This document shows, in pieces, positions 17,476 through 26,585 of a stretch of 64,000 nucleotides of DNA. The DNA lies in the NCBI RefSeq assembly GCF_018889995.1, contig NZ_CP076547.1, positions 930,001 through 994,000 of the forward strand. Reading direction: 5' to 3'. A model generated the notes under the pieces. That model did not search any database and was not told where the DNA came from. It worked only from the letters and a program-made list of their open reading frames with translations. Position numbers and translations under genes: made by a program. The stretch comes from Subtercola sp. PAMC28395. Its GTDB lineage: Bacteria > Actinomycetota > Actinomycetes > Actinomycetales > Microbacteriaceae. Within the stretch, counting starts at the first letter, position 1. Each line of letters begins with the position of its first letter.

Positions 17476-18890
17476 CACCACTCGAGCAGGCGGCGAGTGG
17501 CCTCCTCCTCGCCGAGGGGTCCCTCGTCTAGGCGCAGTTCGAGCAGAAAGCGGTACGCCTCGCCGACCTCGCGTGAGGGTTTCAGGCCCAGGATGCTCTT
17601 GATCTGTTCGCCGTCGAGATCAGGTCGCACAGAATCGAGTTGCTCCTGCTGCGCGAGCTCCGTGATTCGCGACTCCAGGTCGTCGTAGGCGAAGGAGAGG
17701 CGGTCGGCCTTGCGACGATTGCGCGTCGTCACGTCCGCACGCACAAGAATGTGCAGGCGAGCAAGCAATGGCCCAGCATCACGCACGTAGCGGCGAACAG
17801 CCGAGTCTGTCCACGCGCTGTCGGTGTAGCCGAAGAACCGAAGGTGCAGCTCGATCAGGCGGGCAACGTCGGCGATCGTGTCGTTGTCATAACGGAGTTC
17901 ACGCAGACGCTTCTTCACCAACTTCGACCCGACGAGGTCGTGGTGGTGGAACGACACGACGCCACCCGGTTCGAGCCGACGGGTCGCCGGCTTGCCGATG
18001 TCGTGCAGCAGGGCAGCCAGCCGAAGAACGAGATCCGGCTGAGCACCTTCGTCTGCTCGTTCCTGTTCGAGGTCGATCGCCTGTTCGAGCACCGTGAGAC
18101 TGTGCTCGTAGACGTCTTTGTGGTGATGGTGCTCATCCGTCTCGAGGCGGAGGGCCGGTATTTCGGGCAGCACGAAGTCCGCGAGTCCCGATTCGACCAG
18201 CAATTCGATTCCCCTGCGTGGGTGGTCGGAGCTGAGGAGTTTCGACAGTTCCTCTCCGACTCTCTCTGCGGAGATATGGGTGATGCTGCCCGCCATCCCG
18301 CCGAGCGCAGCGCGGGTCTCGTCGTCGAGCTCGAAGCCGAGCTGGGCCGTGAAACGAACGGCACGCAACATGCGGAGGGGGTCGTCGCCGAACGAGATCT
18401 CGGGCGTCGACGGGGTGCGGAGGCGGCCGTCGAGCAGATCATCCATGCCACCAGAGGGATCGACGAGCACCTTCGACGGGAGGCGCAGAGCCATGGCGTT
18501 GACGGTGAAATCCCGTCGCAGCAGATCACCTTCGAGCGTTGTGCCGAATTCGACGACGGGTTTGCGCGTGACCTGGTCGTAGACGTCGGATCGGTAGGTG
18601 GTGATCTCGACCGTTTCGCCACCGATGCGTGCGCCGATCGTGCCGAAGGCGCGCCCGATGTCCCAATGGGCATCGGCGAGGGGCGCGACGATCGCGAGGA
18701 TCTGGTCGGGAGTGGCGTCGGTGGTGAGGTCGAGGTCGTGCACCGGGCGCCCCAGGAACGCATCGCGAACCGGTCCGCCGACCAGGGCGAGCTCGTGGCC
18801 GGCTGTCGCAAAGGCAGCGGCGACCAACGAGACGGGAGGCGTCTCAGCCAGCTTCGCCAGGGCCGCGAGGGAATCAGCTACCGGTTGCAC
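17454..18890 (-). CDS. pcnA: CCA tRNA nucleotidyltransferase / poly(A) polymerase family
   Basis: Class II nucleotidyltransferase, 478 aa, adding or repairing the CCA end of tRNAs. It has the head motif ALVGGPVRDAFLGR with catalytic DLDLTTDATPD, the neck motif DPLRMLRAVRFTAQ, and an HD phosphohydrolase domain (RLAALLHDIGKPATRR, FHHHDLVGSKL). The gene name follows usual actinobacterial annotation (pcnA/cca). The start is GTG 18890. Two of the three tRNA genes in the window lack an encoded CCA, so the enzyme is needed. It is divergent from the DUF6049-murJ operon, the order commonly found in actinobacteria. Confidence 0.95.
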   Translation of the reverse strand: MQPVADSLAALAKLAETPPVSLVAAAFATAGHELALVGGPVRDAFLGRPVHDLDLTTDATPDQILAIVAPLADAHWDIGRAFGTIGARIGGETVEITTYRSDVYDQVTRKPVVEFGTTLEGDLLRRDFTVNAMALRLPSKVLVDPSGGMDDLLDGRLRTPSTPEISFGDDPLRMLRAVRFTAQLGFELDDETRAALGGMAGSITHISAERVGEELSKLLSSDHPRRGIELLVESGLADFVLPEIPALRLETDEHHHHKDVYEHSLTVLEQAIDLEQERADEGAQPDLVLRLAALLHDIGKPATRRLEPGGVVSFHHHDLVGSKLVKKRLRELRYDNDTIADVARLIELHLRFFGYTDSAWTDSAVRRYVRDAGPLLARLHILVRADVTTRNRRKADRLSFAYDDLESRITELAQQEQLDSVRPDLDGEQIKSILGLKPSREVGEAYRFLLELRLDEGPLGEEEATRRLLEWWANTRPA

Positions 18891-19004
18891 CCCGCCACTT
18901 TACTGCCTGCCCGCTCTCAGGGAGTCGAACTGGCCCCGAAGCTGTGGATAACCCGCCCACCAAGCCGCACCGCGACCCGCAACGGTCGTTCAGGAGACAC
19001 ACTC

Positions 19005-19010
19005 TAGAAT
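19005..19010 (+). promoter_or_regulatory. -10 element of DUF6049-murJ operon, leaderless layout
   Basis: TAGAAT lies seven bases before ATG 19018, with no ribosome-binding site between them. Confidence 0.6.
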
Positions 19011-19017
19011 CGGCAGT

Positions 19018-21231
19018 ATGAATGCGGCGGCGAAATCGGGTGTCCGTCGCGGCCCGAGACGCGCCGGACAGTTGGTGCCGATGGCTTCTGCGCTGCGCAG
19101 TGCGGCAGCGGGGCTGCTCGTCGCTGGTGTTCTTCTGACGGGTAGCACGCTCGCGGGTCCTGCGCACCGGGCCGCGGCCGAGACCACGCCTGTGCCGACC
19201 CCGAGCTCGACTGCCGCCACGGACGCCGGTTCCGTCTCCCTGACCCTCGCCCCCGACAACGCGGGCTCCCTCGCTCCGTCGCAGGACCTCGCGATGACGG
19301 TGACCATCGAGAACACGACCGCTGTCGCCGTGCCGGCCGGAGTCATCCACCTCTGGCTCGACCGCTCCAGGCTCGCGACACGCACGGAGCTCTCCGGCTG
19401 GCTCGACCCTGCCACCGAGACCCCCCAGGACACTGATTCGGCGAGCGTCGATGCCGCGACCACGGCGATCGCACCCGGCGCGACCGCGAGCGTCCGGGCG
19501 ATCATCCCTACCGCCCAGATCGGGCTCTCAGCATGGGGCGCCTATGGGGTGAGGGCGACGCTGCCGCTGGGTTCTTCAGTTTCCGATGCCAGAAGCGCCG
19601 TGGTCTGGTCAGAGGGCGCCCCCTCCACCTTCTCGGCACTGGGCCTCATCATGCCCATCACCGTGCCGCCGACCAGCGCCGGCCTGCTGTCGGCGGCCAC
19701 CCTCACCGATTACACCGGCTCAGACGGAATCCTGACGAAGAAGCTCGACGCCGTGGTCGGCAGGCCTGTCACCCTGGCCATCGACCCGATGATCATGGTG
19801 TCGATTCGGGTGCTGGGCACGGCGGCACCCCAGAGCGCTCTCGACTGGCTCGCCCGGTTGGCCGCGGCACCCAACGCGACCTTCCCGCTGAGTTACGCCG
19901 ACTCCGACCTTTCCATCGAGCGGCAGGCCGGCGCCAGCACCGTGCTCTCTCCGACATCGTTCGACTATGCCCTCAGCGCGTCGAACTTCCAGACGTCTCC
20001 AAGCCCAGACCCATTCACCCTGTTCGCATCCTCACCGATCCCGACGTCCACGCCTGCCACGCCCGGCGCACCGACACCCACTCCCACCCCGGCACCCGGC
20101 CAGCTGCCGAGCTTCTCCGACCTCACGTCGTGGAACTACACCCGCACAGACCTCGCCTGGCCCGCCGCGAACACGGTCTCGGCCGGGGATTCGGCGTTCT
20201 TCGCGCAGAGCGGCCTCACCACGAGCATCCTGAGCAGTGACAATGTCACCGTGGCTGCGCAGGGCATCACTCCGAACGCCCCGGCATCGGTCGACGGTTC
20301 GAGTTCGATCCTGCTCGACGCACAGATCACGGATGCCCTGCAGACCGCCGCTGACGCGGCAACCGAGGCTCCGCGTGACGCGGCGCTGGCCGAACTCTCT
20401 GCCGTCCTCACGGTGACCACCGGTACCTCACCGGGTACCACCCCGTCGCTCGCTGCGAGCCTGGGGCGGGATGCACCGGCGTCGAGTTTCGGGGTGACGC
20501 GCGTGCTCGATGTGCTCGAGGCGCTGCCCTGGGCATCCGAAGTGCCGTTGAACGACGTACTGACCGCTCCGCAGACGCCGGGAATCAGCCTCCGCGACAG
20601 CCCGCAGGCATCTTCGCGTGCGGACACCGTTCGGTCAATGCTCACCAGCGAGAACCAGGTCGCAGCGTTTGCTCCGGTCATCGAGGCTCCCGAACTGATC
20701 ACCGGGCGCCAGCGTGCGAGCCTGCTCGGCGTACTCGCACAGTCGTGGGCCGCAGACACCGCGGGCCGCACTGCCGCCGAGGCGTCATATCAGAAGGCGT
20801 CGACAGACACGCTCGGAGCGGTACAGATCGTCGACGGCAGTTCGATCAACCTCCTCGCGTCCAACGGTGACGTGCCCGTCAACATCAGGAACTCCCTCGC
20901 CTGGCCCGTCACGGTCACACTCCAGGTCACGCCGTCGAACGGGCGGCTCGTGGTCGAGCCGAACCGCATCGACATCACGGTCGAAGCCCAGTCGCAGAAG
21001 ACCGCCAAGGTGCCGGTCAAGGCTGCTGTGGCCAGTGGTGAAGTGAACCTGAGGCTCGAGCTGTACAACAAGAACGGGGTTCTCGTCAGCCAGGCCCAAC
21101 CCCTTCAGATCAACGTGAGCGCCGACTGGGAGGGCATCGGTACGCTCATCATCGCAGTGCTCGCCGTCGCCTTCCTCGCCTTCGGCATCATCAGGCAGAT
21201 CCGCAAGCGCCGCCGGGCGAGGCGTGCGTGA
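19018..21231 (+). CDS. DUF6049 family membrane-anchored extracellular protein
   Basis: A 737-aa protein. It has an N-terminal signal/anchor segment (LRSAAAGLLVAGVLLTGSTL, about residues 24-44), a long extracellular region with immunoglobulin-like stretches near the N-terminus (SVSLTLAPDNAG...) and C-terminus (NSLAWPVTVTLQVTPSNGRL), a Pro/Thr-rich linker (PTSTPATPGAPTPTPTPAPG) near residue 345, and a C-terminal membrane helix followed by RQIRKRRRARRA. The position between pcnA and murJ is typical for the actinobacterial DUF6049 family, whose role in envelope biology is unknown. Its stop shares a base with the murJ ATG (TGATG), implying translational coupling. Confidence 0.85.
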   Translation: MNAAAKSGVRRGPRRAGQLVPMASALRSAAAGLLVAGVLLTGSTLAGPAHRAAAETTPVPTPSSTAATDAGSVSLTLAPDNAGSLAPSQDLAMTVTIENTTAVAVPAGVIHLWLDRSRLATRTELSGWLDPATETPQDTDSASVDAATTAIAPGATASVRAIIPTAQIGLSAWGAYGVRATLPLGSSVSDARSAVVWSEGAPSTFSALGLIMPITVPPTSAGLLSAATLTDYTGSDGILTKKLDAVVGRPVTLAIDPMIMVSIRVLGTAAPQSALDWLARLAAAPNATFPLSYADSDLSIERQAGASTVLSPTSFDYALSASNFQTSPSPDPFTLFASSPIPTSTPATPGAPTPTPTPAPGQLPSFSDLTSWNYTRTDLAWPAANTVSAGDSAFFAQSGLTTSILSSDNVTVAAQGITPNAPASVDGSSSILLDAQITDALQTAADAATEAPRDAALAELSAVLTVTTGTSPGTTPSLAASLGRDAPASSFGVTRVLDVLEALPWASEVPLNDVLTAPQTPGISLRDSPQASSRADTVRSMLTSENQVAAFAPVIEAPELITGRQRASLLGVLAQSWAADTAGRTAAEASYQKASTDTLGAVQIVDGSSINLLASNGDVPVNIRNSLAWPVTVTLQVTPSNGRLVVEPNRIDITVEAQSQKTAKVPVKAAVASGEVNLRLELYNKNGVLVSQAQPLQINVSADWEGIGTLIIAVLAVAFLAFGIIRQIRKRRRARRA

Positions 21232-22847
21232 TGGCCGAACGCAGCATCGGTCGCTCGAGCGCGCTGCTGGCCTCCGGCACGATCGCTTCGCGCATCCTCG
21301 GGTTCCTCAAGGCGATCGTGCTGTTGCAGGCGATCGGTGCGTTCGCCGCCGGTGACGCGTTCACCGCTGGCAACCAGCTGCCCAACACGATCTACGTCAT
21401 CGTCGCCGGCGGAGCGCTGAGTGCCGTTCTGGTGCCCCAGATCGTGAGGAGCGCGCTGCACACCGACGGCGGCACGGCCTACATCAACAAGCTCGTGACG
21501 ATCTCGCTGCTCGTTCTGGCCGTCACCGCGCTGGCCGCCACACTTCTCGCTCCATTCCTGGTCTCCATCACTGCACACGGGTTCTCGGCCGAACAGACAG
21601 CGCTCGCCACGGCATTCGCCTACTGGTGCCTGCCCCAGATCTTCTTCTACGGCGTCTACACGATTCTGGGCGAAGTACTGAACGCTCGTAACTCGTTCGG
21701 GCCCTTCACCCTCTCTCCCATCCTCAACAACATCGTGGCTCTGATCGGGCTCATCGTCTTCATCGCCGTCTTCGGCGCAGACCCCAACGGAACGCGCCCT
21801 CTCGACTGGTGGACGCCCTCGTCCGTCGCACTCCTCGCCGGTACAGCCACACTGGGCATCGCCGTGCAGGGCCTCATCCTTTTTGCCTTCTGGCGCCGCG
21901 TCGGGCTTGTGTACCGGCCCGACTTTCGCTGGCGGGGCGTGGGTCTCAAACAGACCGGAAAGATCGCCAGCTGGTCATTCGGCATGATTCTCGTCACGAC
22001 CGGGGCCGGGCTCGTCGAGACGAACGTGGTTTCGACAGCATCAGGCGGCGACTCTGCCTCGATTGCTGCTCTCGCAAACGCGTGGCTGATCTTCATGCTC
22101 CCCCACTCAGTGGTCGCCGTCTCGATCGCCACCGCCTATTTCACCCGGATGAGCGAGAACGCGTCGGCCGGAGACCTCGGCCGGGTGCGCGCCGACGTCT
22201 CTGCGAGCATCCGGCAGATCACCGTCATCATGGTGCTCGCCGGAGTGGTGCTCTTCGTCGTCGCCTACCCGTTCGGCCGGGTGATGATCGATTCCGTCGC
22301 CGGCTCGACAGCCATCGGAACCGTACTGATGGCCTTTCTCGTCGGTCTTCCCGCGTTCAGCATTCTCTTCGTGCTGCAGAGGGCGTTCTTCTCGCTCGGC
22401 GACACCCGTACGCCGTTCTACACCACCGTCTTCCAGGCTGTTGTCTTCAGCATCGGCAGTCTCGCCGTTCTCCTCTTCGTTCCGAAGGTGTGGGTGGGCG
22501 TCGGTGTCGCTCTGATGCTGTCGCTCGCTGGAATCCTGCAGACCATTGTGGTGGGTGTTCTCATTCGCCGAAAGCTCGGCGGGGGCATTCGCCGGGTGGC
22601 GACGAGCTTCGCAAAGGATGCCCTGGCCGCCGCGCCCGCATCGATCGCCGGCGCCGTGGTGTACTTCGCCTTCGGCGGCGCAGACCCGGCGGGCTACGCG
22701 CTCTCGGGCCGCATTCCCGCCATCATCACCATGGCCGTGGTCGCTGTGGTCATGACGATTCTCTACGCAGTGACCCTTCGCCTGTTGCGATCATCAGAGC
22801 TGAGTGAGGCCGTCGTTCCGATCCTCAGGCGGCTGCGGCGCAGCTGA
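21231..22847 (+). CDS. murJ: lipid II flippase MurJ
   Basis: MATE-like/MviN-family flippase, 538 aa with about 14 membrane helices, moving lipid II across the cytoplasmic membrane for peptidoglycan synthesis. Characteristic stretches are ASRILGFLKAIVL, GEVLNARNSFGPF, and AFFSLGDTRTPFY. The mycobacterial orthologue carries a long C-terminal kinase-like extension; this one does not. I chose ATG 21231 in the TGATG overlap; a GTG one codon upstream would add one Met. Its last 54 bp overlap the convergent hydrolase gene. Confidence 0.95.
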   Translation: MAERSIGRSSALLASGTIASRILGFLKAIVLLQAIGAFAAGDAFTAGNQLPNTIYVIVAGGALSAVLVPQIVRSALHTDGGTAYINKLVTISLLVLAVTALAATLLAPFLVSITAHGFSAEQTALATAFAYWCLPQIFFYGVYTILGEVLNARNSFGPFTLSPILNNIVALIGLIVFIAVFGADPNGTRPLDWWTPSSVALLAGTATLGIAVQGLILFAFWRRVGLVYRPDFRWRGVGLKQTGKIASWSFGMILVTTGAGLVETNVVSTASGGDSASIAALANAWLIFMLPHSVVAVSIATAYFTRMSENASAGDLGRVRADVSASIRQITVIMVLAGVVLFVVAYPFGRVMIDSVAGSTAIGTVLMAFLVGLPAFSILFVLQRAFFSLGDTRTPFYTTVFQAVVFSIGSLAVLLFVPKVWVGVGVALMLSLAGILQTIVVGVLIRRKLGGGIRRVATSFAKDALAAAPASIAGAVVYFAFGGADPAGYALSGRIPAIITMAVVAVVMTILYAVTLRLLRSSELSEAVVPILRRLRRS

Positions 22848-23627
22848 AGCGAGAAACTCGCGAACCACTTCGATGACTCCGGCGGCCGGCCTCAGCGTTG
22901 AAGCGTGGTCACGCCCGGGCAGCGGCACGAAACGGGCCTGGGGCATCAGCTCCGCTGCTCGTTCGGAGTCGGAGAAGGCTCGCCGATCATCCGTACCCGC
23001 CAGCAGGAGTGTGGGCGTCTCGATCGAGTACAGCGCCTGCTCGTCGACGCCGGGTTCGAGTTCGACGCGCTGAAAATACGACCGGATGGCCACGGGATCG
23101 TTCGCCAGGAAGGCCGCTGTCGTCGCGGGGTCGACCGGCATGCCCCGGCGCTCCTCCCAGCCGTCGATGAATGCGCGCATTCCGCCCACGCCCAACGCAT
23201 CGTCGTAGCCTTCGAAGAAGAGTTTGCCGACGCTGCGCCCCGGTGCACGATAGCTTCCCGCAGCAGAGACGAACGAGAGCAGGCGCTCGGGGTGGGTGGC
23301 CGCAAGGGTGAAGCCAGCGCGGGCGCCGAATGAATAGCCGAAATAGTGGGCGCTCGTGACTCCAGCGGCATCGAGAACCGCCAGCAGGTCGGCCACCACG
23401 AGCTCCATGCGATAGTCGTCAGGCCGGTGGGGTTTGTCGCTGAGCCCGTGCCCGCGGAGGTCGACGAGAATCAGCCGGTAGTCGTCTCGCAGCGCCTTCA
23501 CGTAGCCGAGCCCGCGCCACATCGCTCTCGACAAGCCCGAACCGTGCACCATCACGAGAGGACTCCCCTCGCCGACCTCTGTGTAGGCGACTCGTACGTT
23601 GTCGACGGGGCTGAAGGCTTCACTCAC
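22794..23627 (-). CDS. alpha/beta-fold hydrolase
   Basis: A 277-aa cytoplasmic alpha/beta hydrolase. The oxyanion region is VMVHGSGLSRAMW, followed by LVDLRGHGLSDKPHRPDD. The nucleophile elbow is FGYSFGARAG (G-x-S-x-G, Ser near 103), the acid is in LLAGTDDRRAF, and the catalytic His is in PLPGRDHAST near 246. This resembles the 3-oxoadipate-enol-lactonase/haloperoxidase-like branch, but the substrate cannot be predicted. The start is GTG 23627. The 3' end runs 54 bp into the 3' end of murJ on the opposite strand. Confidence 0.88.
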   Translation of the reverse strand: MSEAFSPVDNVRVAYTEVGEGSPLVMVHGSGLSRAMWRGLGYVKALRDDYRLILVDLRGHGLSDKPHRPDDYRMELVVADLLAVLDAAGVTSAHYFGYSFGARAGFTLAATHPERLLSFVSAAGSYRAPGRSVGKLFFEGYDDALGVGGMRAFIDGWEERRGMPVDPATTAAFLANDPVAIRSYFQRVELEPGVDEQALYSIETPTLLLAGTDDRRAFSDSERAAELMPQARFVPLPGRDHASTLRPAAGVIEVVREFLASAAPQPPEDRNDGLTQL

Positions 23628-23734
23628 CGTTCAATCATGGGCCCTGCGGCTCTGGAATACGCGGCGGCTAGGATTGGTTGAGGTCTACAGTGCAACATCG
23701 TCGGTGAAGAGTCACCGCTACAAGGAGCTTGTCG

Positions 23735-24721
23735 ATGAGACAGATAATCATCATTGGGTCAGGACCTGCGGGATTCACCGCGGCCATCTATGCGGCGCGC
23801 GCGGGCCTCGAGCCGTTGCTCATCGCCTCGAGCGTCGAAGCCGGCGGCGAACTCATGAAGACCACTGAAGTGGAGAACTTCCCCGGGTTCCCCGAGGGGA
23901 TCCAGGGTCCTGAGCTGATGACCAGGCTCCAGGAGCAGGCTGAGAAGTTCGGCACCGAGGTGCTCCTCGACGACGTGACGAGTGTGGACTTCAGCGGTGA
24001 CATCAAGAAGGTCTCCACGGGCTACAGCGGCGACTTCGAGGCGCAGGCCGTCATCTTCTCGACCGGTTCTGCCTACCGCAAACTGGGCATCGACGACGAA
24101 GAGCGCCTGAGCGGTCGCGGCGTCTCCTGGTGTGCGACCTGCGATGGTTTCTTCTTCAAGACAAAGACCATTGCGGTTGTCGGCGGCGGGGACTCCGCCA
24201 TGGAGGAGGCCACCTTCCTGACCCGTTTCGCCGAGAAGGTGTACCTGGTTCATCGAAAAGACAGCCTGCGGGCATCCAAGATCATGCAGGAGCGCGCCTT
24301 CGCCAACGAGAAGATCGAATTCGTCTTCAACTCGGCGGTCGTGGGCATCAGCGGCGAGAACACTGTTGAAGCGCTGACGCTCGAGAACACCGTCACGGGC
24401 GAGTTGAGCGAACTCCCGGTGCAGGGGTTGTTCGTCGCCATCGGCAATGACCCGCGAACCCACCTTGTGCATGGCCAGCTCGACCTGACGGCGTCGGGAA
24501 CGATCGCTGTCGCCGGTCGCTCATCGAAGACCAACATCGCGGGTGTCTTCGCCGCAGGTGACGTGATTGACGACACCTATCGACAGGCGGCCACAGCAGC
24601 GGCTTCAGGCACTGTCGCCGCTCTCGATGCCGAACACTACCTGGCTGGCCTTGCCGAGGCACGTGCGATCCATGAGTTGCGCGAGGCCGAAGCTGAGATC
24701 GAGCTCATCCGGTCCACCTGA
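23735..24721 (+). CDS. trxB: thioredoxin-disulfide reductase
   Basis: Flavoenzyme of 328 aa that uses NADPH to reduce thioredoxin. The FAD loop is IIGSGPAGFTAAIYAARAG, the redox-active site is SWCATCDGFFF near residues 134-137, the NADPH loop is VVGGGDSAMEEATFL, and the second FAD motif is GVFAAGDVIDD. ATG 23735 is chosen because AAGGAG ends seven bases upstream; a TTG two codons earlier is too close to that site. It is followed 85 bp later by trxA, with which it probably forms an operon. Confidence 0.97.
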   Translation: MRQIIIIGSGPAGFTAAIYAARAGLEPLLIASSVEAGGELMKTTEVENFPGFPEGIQGPELMTRLQEQAEKFGTEVLLDDVTSVDFSGDIKKVSTGYSGDFEAQAVIFSTGSAYRKLGIDDEERLSGRGVSWCATCDGFFFKTKTIAVVGGGDSAMEEATFLTRFAEKVYLVHRKDSLRASKIMQERAFANEKIEFVFNSAVVGISGENTVEALTLENTVTGELSELPVQGLFVAIGNDPRTHLVHGQLDLTASGTIAVAGRSSKTNIAGVFAAGDVIDDTYRQAATAAASGTVAALDAEHYLAGLAEARAIHELREAEAEIELIRST

Positions 24722-24806
24722 GAACCACTTCGTGTGTCGCTTCCCGTGCACACACGCGAAGCCAGCAAGCCGCTGGCTCCCAACCGAATCTGAAAGAGAG
24801 AACACC

Positions 24807-25133
24807 ATGTCAACCGCAACAGCAGTCACCGATGCGAGCTTCGAAGCCGACGTACTCAATTCTGAAGAAACCATCCTTGTGGATTTCTGGGCAGAGTGGT
24901 GCGGGCCGTGTCGCGCCGTTTCTCCCATCCTCGACCAGATCGCGGCAGAGCACTCCGACAAGATCAAGATCGTCAAGCTCAATGTCGATGAGAACCCACA
25001 GACCGCGGCCAAGTACCAGATCACATCGATCCCGGCGATGAAGGTCTACCGGGGCGGCGAAGTCGTCAAGACGATCATCGGCGCCAAGCCGAAGGCAGCG
25101 CTCGAGAACGACCTCGTCGACTACCTCGGCTGA
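24807..25133 (+). CDS. trxA: thioredoxin
   Basis: A 108-aa thioredoxin with active site WAEWCGPCRAVSP and the conserved cis-proline region ITSIPAMKVYRGGE. It is reduced by TrxB encoded upstream. Start ATG 24807 has GAAAGAGAG upstream. The 85-bp spacer after trxB holds two hairpins (24727-24760 imperfect, and AGCCAGC/GCTGGCT at 24760-24778), which could set the relative level of the two proteins. A strong terminator follows. Confidence 0.97.
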   Translation: MSTATAVTDASFEADVLNSEETILVDFWAEWCGPCRAVSPILDQIAAEHSDKIKIVKLNVDENPQTAAKYQITSIPAMKVYRGGEVVKTIIGAKPKAALENDLVDYLG

Positions 25134-25179
25134 TCTTTCACCTTCGTCGAAGGCCGCCCGAGCGGGCCCCGACGGCGAG

Positions 25180-25214
25180 AGGGCCCGGGCCGATTCTGGC
25201 ACCGGGCCCTTTTT
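25180..25214 (+). terminator. intrinsic terminator after trxA
   Basis: AGGGCCCGG and CCGGGCCCT arms around a 13-base loop, followed by TTTT, 46 bp past the trxA stop. Confidence 0.9.
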
Positions 25215-25257
25215 GGCGTTGGTAGCATGGAATTTCGCCTCATTCATGGAAGTGCAC

Positions 25258-26583
25258 GTGAACAGCCACCACAGACCATCGTCGCCCTCTGCCACAAATC
25301 TCGACCCCTGGTACAACAACTACGCTGACCGTGCTGCCGGCCTGTCGGTGTCAGAGGTCCGAGCTCTGTTTGCCGTTGCGTCCCGGCCTGAGGTGGTCTC
25401 GCTGGCCGGTGGAATGCCAGCCGTTTCCGCCCTCCCTCAACACCTCGTCGTCGAGTCGATGGCCAAGGTCATGGCCGAACAGGGTTCCGTCGCCCTGCAG
25501 TACGGGTCTGGGCAGGGCGTGCCCAGATTGCGTGAACACATCCTCGAAGTCATGGCACAAGAGGGCATTTCCGGCAGTGTCGACGATGTCGTCGTCACCA
25601 CCGGCTCACAGCAGGCCCTCGACCTGGTGACCAAGCTCTTCATCAATCCTGGCGACGTCATTCTTGTCGAGGCACCCAGTTACGTCGGTGCAATCGGAGT
25701 ATTCCGCTCATACCAGGCCGATATCGAACATGTGCTGATGGACGACGATGGGCTCATCCCCGAGGCATTGCGCGAGGCGATCACGCGTGTGAAGTCGTCG
25801 GGCAGAACCATCAAGTTCCTCTACACGATTCCCAACTTCCAGAATCCCGCTGGCGTGACCCTCACGGCAGAACGGCGAGCGGAGATTCTGCAAATTTGCC
25901 GATCAGAGGGCATTCTGGTGCTGGAAGACAATCCATACGGATTGTTGTATTTCGATGGTCCTCCTCCTGCACCCATGCGGAGCACCGAAGACGAAGGAGT
26001 GATCTACCTCGGGTCATTCTCGAAGACATTCGCCCCCGGGTTCCGTGTGGGCTGGGCCATTGCGCCCCACGCCATTCGCGAGAAGCTGGTTCTGGCGGCC
26101 GAATCGGCGATTCTCTGCCCGAGCTCGTTCAGCCAACTGGTCATTTCGGAATACCTGTCGACGGCCGACTGGAAGAGCCAGATCAACACGTTCCGAGGGG
26201 TCTACGAAGAGCGCAAGAACACGATGTTGGCTGCCCTCGCAGAGCACCTGCCCGAAATGACATGGACGAAGCCGAACGGTGGGTTCTACGTCTGGCTGAC
26301 ACTTCCCGACTACCTCGATGCAAAACAGATGCTGCCACGCGCTGTCACCGAACTCGTTGCCTACACCCCGGGCACCGCGTTCTATGCAGACGGTGGTGGG
26401 CGCAACAAGATCCGCCTTTCGTTCTGCTACCCGACGCCCGATCAAATACGCCTCGGAATTCGTCGGCTCACCACCGTCATCAACGGCGAGATCGATCTGC
26501 TTGAGACCTTCAACGCGACCGGACCCCTCCAGACGATCCGCCAGAGCCGTTCCTTCTCAGCCCCACCACCAGACCTGGACTAA
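25258..26583 (+). CDS. PLP-dependent aminotransferase (fold type I, 2-aminoadipate/LysN-like)
   Basis: A class I/II aminotransferase of about 441 aa. Characteristic stretches are LAGGMPAVSALP, YGSGQGVPRLREHI, TTGSQQALDLVTKLF, EDNPYGLLYFDG and the PLP-lysine motif LGSFSKTFAPGFRVGWA, close to the 2-aminoadipate/valine-pyruvate aminotransferase group. It has no N-terminal DNA-binding domain, so it is not a MocR regulator. GTG 25258 is preceded by GGAAG at a good distance; ATG 25246 is the alternative. A TAGCAT -10 element is at 25223-25228. Only two bases separate it from the D-Ala-D-Ala ligase gene, so the two are one operon. Confidence 0.85.
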   Translation: MNSHHRPSSPSATNLDPWYNNYADRAAGLSVSEVRALFAVASRPEVVSLAGGMPAVSALPQHLVVESMAKVMAEQGSVALQYGSGQGVPRLREHILEVMAQEGISGSVDDVVVTTGSQQALDLVTKLFINPGDVILVEAPSYVGAIGVFRSYQADIEHVLMDDDGLIPEALREAITRVKSSGRTIKFLYTIPNFQNPAGVTLTAERRAEILQICRSEGILVLEDNPYGLLYFDGPPPAPMRSTEDEGVIYLGSFSKTFAPGFRVGWAIAPHAIREKLVLAAESAILCPSSFSQLVISEYLSTADWKSQINTFRGVYEERKNTMLAALAEHLPEMTWTKPNGGFYVWLTLPDYLDAKQMLPRAVTELVAYTPGTAFYADGGGRNKIRLSFCYPTPDQIRLGIRRLTTVINGEIDLLETFNATGPLQTIRQSRSFSAPPPDLD

Positions 26584-26585
26584 CT

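Noticed and set aside
17640..19007. 455-codon open frame antisense to pcnA
   Set aside because: It mirrors the pcnA codon pattern and spans its divergent promoter; no family features.
23729..23731. TTG as the trxB start
   Set aside because: It is one base from the AAGGAG site; the ATG two codons later has normal spacing.
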